Below are positions 61,421 to 64,000 of a stretch of 64,000 nt of DNA, in pieces. The notes below the pieces were generated by a model that searched no databases, was not told the origin of the DNA, and saw only the letters and a program-made list of their open reading frames with translations. The stretch is from the NCBI GenBank assembly GCA_937975705.1, contig CALJTX010000002.1:9982-73981 (forward strand), read 5' to 3'. Position 1 is the first letter of the stretch, and each line of letters begins with the position of its first letter. Both the position numbers and the translations under genes were made by a program. This DNA comes from an uncultured Flavobacteriia bacterium. GTDB lineage: Bacteria > Bacteroidota > Bacteroidia > Flavobacteriales_D > Crocinitomicaceae.

Positions 61421-62271
61421 CAGAACAACGATTGAATATTTTCTTTGGAACCTTGTGGCGTGAATTCGATGTGGACTGGATCACCGATGCGCATGCCGAA
61501 TAGTTTGCTTGCCCCACCAAAACCTTGATTGGCCCCTCTGTTAATGGCAATTTCTAAGCGGCCAGCGCTATTGAAAATGGCAACGCGCTCTCCTTGCGAC
61601 ACCGCGTTGTAGGTGGCGGATATTTCATCGATAAAGTATTCTTTTTTCTGATACTTAATGATGAAAGGGACGTCGTTTCCGAAACGCTCGAAATCGTTTT
61701 TTGTAATGTTGGTGATGAGGTTGCCAAAGCTGTCGATATGGACTACCACACCGCGAATCAGAAGCGGATCAATGACTGGTTTTTGGTCAAATGCCCGGCG
61801 ATACGTTCTAGAGGCGGTAGCAAAGCTCGAGAGGTCTTCTTTATTGACGATGCGCTGAGCGAGTTCTACAAAACAATTTTTGGTGGTGAAGCGCCAAGCC
61901 TCAGGTTGGTCTTTGATTGCGGTGTAGTGGTAAAATTCTTCTGGGAAGTCTTCTTCGAGGAAACTACCAAAGAACCCGTTGTCGTTGCAAATGAAATATT
62001 GTTCTTTGTACTTTAAGATGCCGGGGTAGCGTTCTTTTTGGGCTTCAAAAACAGGTTCGCTGTCTACGCCAATGATGTGTATGGTGCCAGCAGCAAACTC
62101 CTGAAAGCAGCAGCGCAACTGAAAAGCGGCTTCGCTGATATTAAAAGGCGTAATGCCGTGGCTAATGTCGATAACGTGCGCAGAGGGGAGCGCTTGAAGA
62201 AGCCTTCCTTTGATAGCTGCGACGTAGTAGTCGTGATAGCCGTTGTCTGTAGTGAGCGTAATGATTTGCAT
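61420..62271 (-). CDS. SAM hydrolase / SAM hydroxide adenosyltransferase family protein
   Basis: 283 residues matching the DUF62 family: N-terminal TLTTDNGYHDYYVAAIKGRL and DISHGITPFNISEAA motifs and the trimeric barrel-forming C-terminal domain (IDEISATYNAVSQGERVAIFNSAGRLEIAI). Characterised relatives hydrolyse SAM to adenosine and methionine. Coupled downstream to the ABM gene by a 1-nt overlap. A full promoter is present. Confidence 0.88.
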   Translation of the reverse strand: MQIITLTTDNGYHDYYVAAIKGRLLQALPSAHVIDISHGITPFNISEAAFQLRCCFQEFAAGTIHIIGVDSEPVFEAQKERYPGILKYKEQYFICNDNGFFGSFLEEDFPEEFYHYTAIKDQPEAWRFTTKNCFVELAQRIVNKEDLSSFATASRTYRRAFDQKPVIDPLLIRGVVVHIDSFGNLITNITKNDFERFGNDVPFIIKYQKKEYFIDEISATYNAVSQGERVAIFNSAGRLEIAINRGANQGFGGASKLFGMRIGDPVHIEFTPQGSKENIQSLF

Positions 62272-62313
62272 GGCAGAGAAGGCGACTTTGTGCTCAGAAA
62301 TTCATAATTTTAC

Positions 62314-62346
62314 CAAAAGTAATCGAAATCGTTAGAAACCCTTCAA
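62314..62346 (-). promoter_or_regulatory. Bacteroidota promoter for SAM hydrolase-ABM unit
   Basis: TTG (62344-62346) - 22 nt - TACTTTTG (62314-62321) on the minus strand, about 42 nt before the ATG at 62271. Confidence 0.65.
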
Positions 62347-62362
62347 AAAACACCCAAATAAA

Positions 62363-63385
62363 TTGAGTTCAGGTCAACGTCAGATCAGCATTGAAGGCCT
62401 TAATCCGGCCGAAATCTACGGAATCAACAATGCAAACCTCAAGCACATCAAGAGTTTCTTTCCAAAGCTCAAAGTCATCGCACGCGGTAACGAACTGAGT
62501 TTGGCTGGCGACGACGAAGTAATGGACGAGTTCGAACGCAAATTTGCACTCATTGTCCAGCACTACCACACCTACAATGCCCTCACCGAAAACAACATAG
62601 ACAACCTCATGTTGCAAGATGGCGCCAAACTTCTTTCCCAAGACGACGGCTCCGAAACACTTGTGCATGGCAATGGTGGTGTCAAAATCAAAGCGCGCAC
62701 GGTCAATCAAAAGAAACTTGTTCAGGCCGTTTTAGAATCCGACATGGTGTTTGCTGTTGGGCCAGCCGGTACGGGTAAAACCTATACTGCGGTTGCTATG
62801 GCTGTAAGGGCCTTGAAAGCCAAAGAAGTCAAGCGCATTATTTTGACGCGCCCAGCTGTTGAGGCAGGCGAGAACCTCGGTTTTTTACCCGGCGACCTCA
62901 AAGAAAAACTCGACCCCTACCTCATGCCACTCTACGACGCCCTACGCGACATGATCCCTGCCGAGAAACTCGCAGACATGATCGAATTTGGGGTCATCGA
63001 AATTGCACCGCTTGCTTTTATGCGCGGCCGCACCCTCGACAAAGCTTTTGTGATCCTCGACGAGGCGCAAAACACCACCCAAATGCAAATGAAAATGTTC
63101 CTGACCCGCATGGGCATGACCGCAAAATTTGTCATTACAGGCGATATGTCGCAGGTCGATTTACCTTCGCGCCAGCGTTCAGGCCTGTCTTATGCCCTCG
63201 ACGTGCTCCACGACATCAACGAAATCAAAATTGTTCGCCTCGGACAATCAGACGTCATTCGCCACCGCTTGGTCAAGCAGATCATCGAGGCTTTTGATGT
63301 CGCTGAGCATCAAGAAAAAGTTAAAAAGCAAGAAAAGATAGAACAGCAAGAGGCTGAAAATCAGAAAAAAAATAAAAAATCTTAG
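62363..63385 (+). CDS. PhoH-family ATPase
   Basis: 340 residues from a TTG start (62363); a stop at 62333 and absence of ATG/GTG leave no better choice upstream. The Walker A GPAGTGKT lies at 133-140, Walker B-like VILDEAQNT near 225, and the KH-like N-terminal segment precedes them. The C-terminal tail is rich in lysine and glutamate. PhoH-type ATPases are linked to RNA helicase and ribosome-maturation roles. purC begins 9 nt downstream. Confidence 0.9.
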   Translation: MSSGQRQISIEGLNPAEIYGINNANLKHIKSFFPKLKVIARGNELSLAGDDEVMDEFERKFALIVQHYHTYNALTENNIDNLMLQDGAKLLSQDDGSETLVHGNGGVKIKARTVNQKKLVQAVLESDMVFAVGPAGTGKTYTAVAMAVRALKAKEVKRIILTRPAVEAGENLGFLPGDLKEKLDPYLMPLYDALRDMIPAEKLADMIEFGVIEIAPLAFMRGRTLDKAFVILDEAQNTTQMQMKMFLTRMGMTAKFVITGDMSQVDLPSRQRSGLSYALDVLHDINEIKIVRLGQSDVIRHRLVKQIIEAFDVAEHQEKVKKQEKIEQQEAENQKKNKKS

Positions 63386-63394
63386 AGAATTCAT

Positions 63395-64000
63395 ATGCAA
63401 GCGCTAACCAACAACTCATTTCATTTTCAAGGTCAAACCAAAGTATACAACGGCAAGGTCAGAGATGTCTATACGCTAGAGAACGATTTACTTGTGATGG
63501 TTGCCTCTGACCGAATTTCTGCATTTGACCACATTCTTCCAAAAGGCATTCCATACAAAGGACAGGTGCTCAATCAAGTAGCCACGATGTTTTTGGAAGC
63601 AACTAAAGATATCGTCCCAAACTGGTTGGTTGCTACACCAGACCCTGCAGTTGCGATCGGTGTGGCTTGTGAACCCATCCGCATCGAAATGGTGATCCGC
63701 GGTTATTTAGCAGGTCATGCGGCCCGCGAATACAAAGCGGGTAAACGCACGCTTTGTGGCGTTGCGCTACCTGAAGGCCTTATTGAAAACGACCGCTTGC
63801 CAGCGCCAATTATTACCCCAGCCACCAAAGCCGAAGAGGGCCACGACGAAGATATTTCTAGAGAAGACATCCTAGCACGCGGTTTGGTTCCTGCAGAAAT
63901 CTACGCGCAAATGGAGCAATACACGCATGCCTTGTTCAAAAGAGGAACCGAAATGGCAGCCGAGCGCGGGCTCATTTTGGTAGATACCAAATACGAATTT
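63395..64000 (+). CDS. purC: SAICAR synthase, 3' truncated at window end
   Basis: The ATG at 63395 opens a frame through the end of the window (202 codons visible, no stop). GKVRDVYTLEND near residue 20, SDRISAFDHILPKGIP and EMVIRGYLAGHAAREY are PurC signatures of the long (about 310-residue) type. It converts CAIR and aspartate to SAICAR in purine synthesis. A third pur gene in this window, separate from purQ-purD. Confidence 0.95.
   Translation, partial: MQALTNNSFHFQGQTKVYNGKVRDVYTLENDLLVMVASDRISAFDHILPKGIPYKGQVLNQVATMFLEATKDIVPNWLVATPDPAVAIGVACEPIRIEMVIRGYLAGHAAREYKAGKRTLCGVALPEGLIENDRLPAPIITPATKAEEGHDEDISREDILARGLVPAEIYAQMEQYTHALFKRGTEMAAERGLILVDTKYEF

Overview
The window looks like a chromosomal stretch from a member of Bacteroidota, most probably order Flavobacteriales (genus not determinable here). 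The evidence is gldF/gldG gliding-motility genes, type 9 secretion (T9SS) C-terminal sorting domains of both A and B type, a GLPGLI/TonB-receptor pair, a DAHP synthase-chorismate mutase fusion, and repeated matches to the Bacteroidota promoter TTG-N19..22-TAnnTTTG. Coding density is very high and no gap without a gene exceeds about 300 bases. I see no insertion sequence, prophage, CRISPR array, rRNA or plasmid gene. One tRNA (Phe, GAA) is present.

Layout. 1-941: 3' part of an LptF/G-type permease. 904-8572 (minus): rnz, STAS protein, pyrB, pyrR, folC, nhaD, an amino acid dehydrogenase and anmK. 8647-10325 (plus): acyl-CoA dehydrogenase and 3-hydroxyanthranilate dioxygenase. 10395-12549: two lipocalin-like lipoproteins, a periplasmic heavy-metal-binding lipoprotein and an alpha/beta hydrolase. 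12683-19830 (minus): T9SS cargo, polyprenyl synthase, GLPGLI protein plus TonB-type outer membrane receptor, and a lipoprotein. 19877-21475 (plus): ruvX, def, lipoprotein. 21472-25899 (minus): aroA, DAHP synthase/chorismate mutase, rny, zapA and a coiled-coil partner. 25995-29827: M23 peptidase, tsaB with a response regulator, and a divergent second response regulator. 29873-37412: a von Willebrand type D protein, a T9SS cargo, a PafA-like phosphatase, an aminotransferase, metF and a small exported protein. 37438-41721 (minus): outer membrane protein, kmo, queG, ruvB. 41754-46663 (minus): HAD phosphatase, CNNM/CBS protein, purD, purQ, membrane protein. 46811-47860 (plus): DksA-like protein and lspA. 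47864-53205 (minus): DUF5686 protein, 2-TM protein, lptC, outer membrane protein, coaX. 53296: tRNA-Phe. 53416-60780 (minus): a 1246-residue PKD adhesin with a type-B sorting domain, a DUF4340-like protein, gldG and gldF. 60871-64000: cold-shock protein, ABM monooxygenase, SAM hydrolase-type protein, PhoH-like ATPase and the 5' part of purC.

How the genes work together. Pyrimidine (pyrB, pyrR) and purine (purD, purQ, purC) synthesis, the shikimate branch (DAHP synthase/chorismate mutase, aroA), folate/one-carbon metabolism (folC, metF) and two kynurenine-pathway steps (kmo and 3-hydroxyanthranilate dioxygenase, 28 kb apart) are represented. Envelope biogenesis is a second theme: LptF/G, LptC, LspA, AnmK, M23, and GldFG with T9SS cargo.

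The most notable non-coding signals are (i) TAnnTTTG promoter elements ending only 3-6 nt before the start codon of eight genes, predicting leaderless mRNAs; (ii) two overlapping back-to-back promoters at 11368-11415; (iii) a perfect 15-bp terminator hairpin whose left arm and stop codon lie inside the dioxygenase gene; and (iv) competing hairpins in the leader of a response regulator gene. I did not find a clear new defence or mobile system. The least explained gene groups are the gldF-gldG-DUF4340-PKD cluster, the kmo/outer membrane protein pair and the VWD protein.
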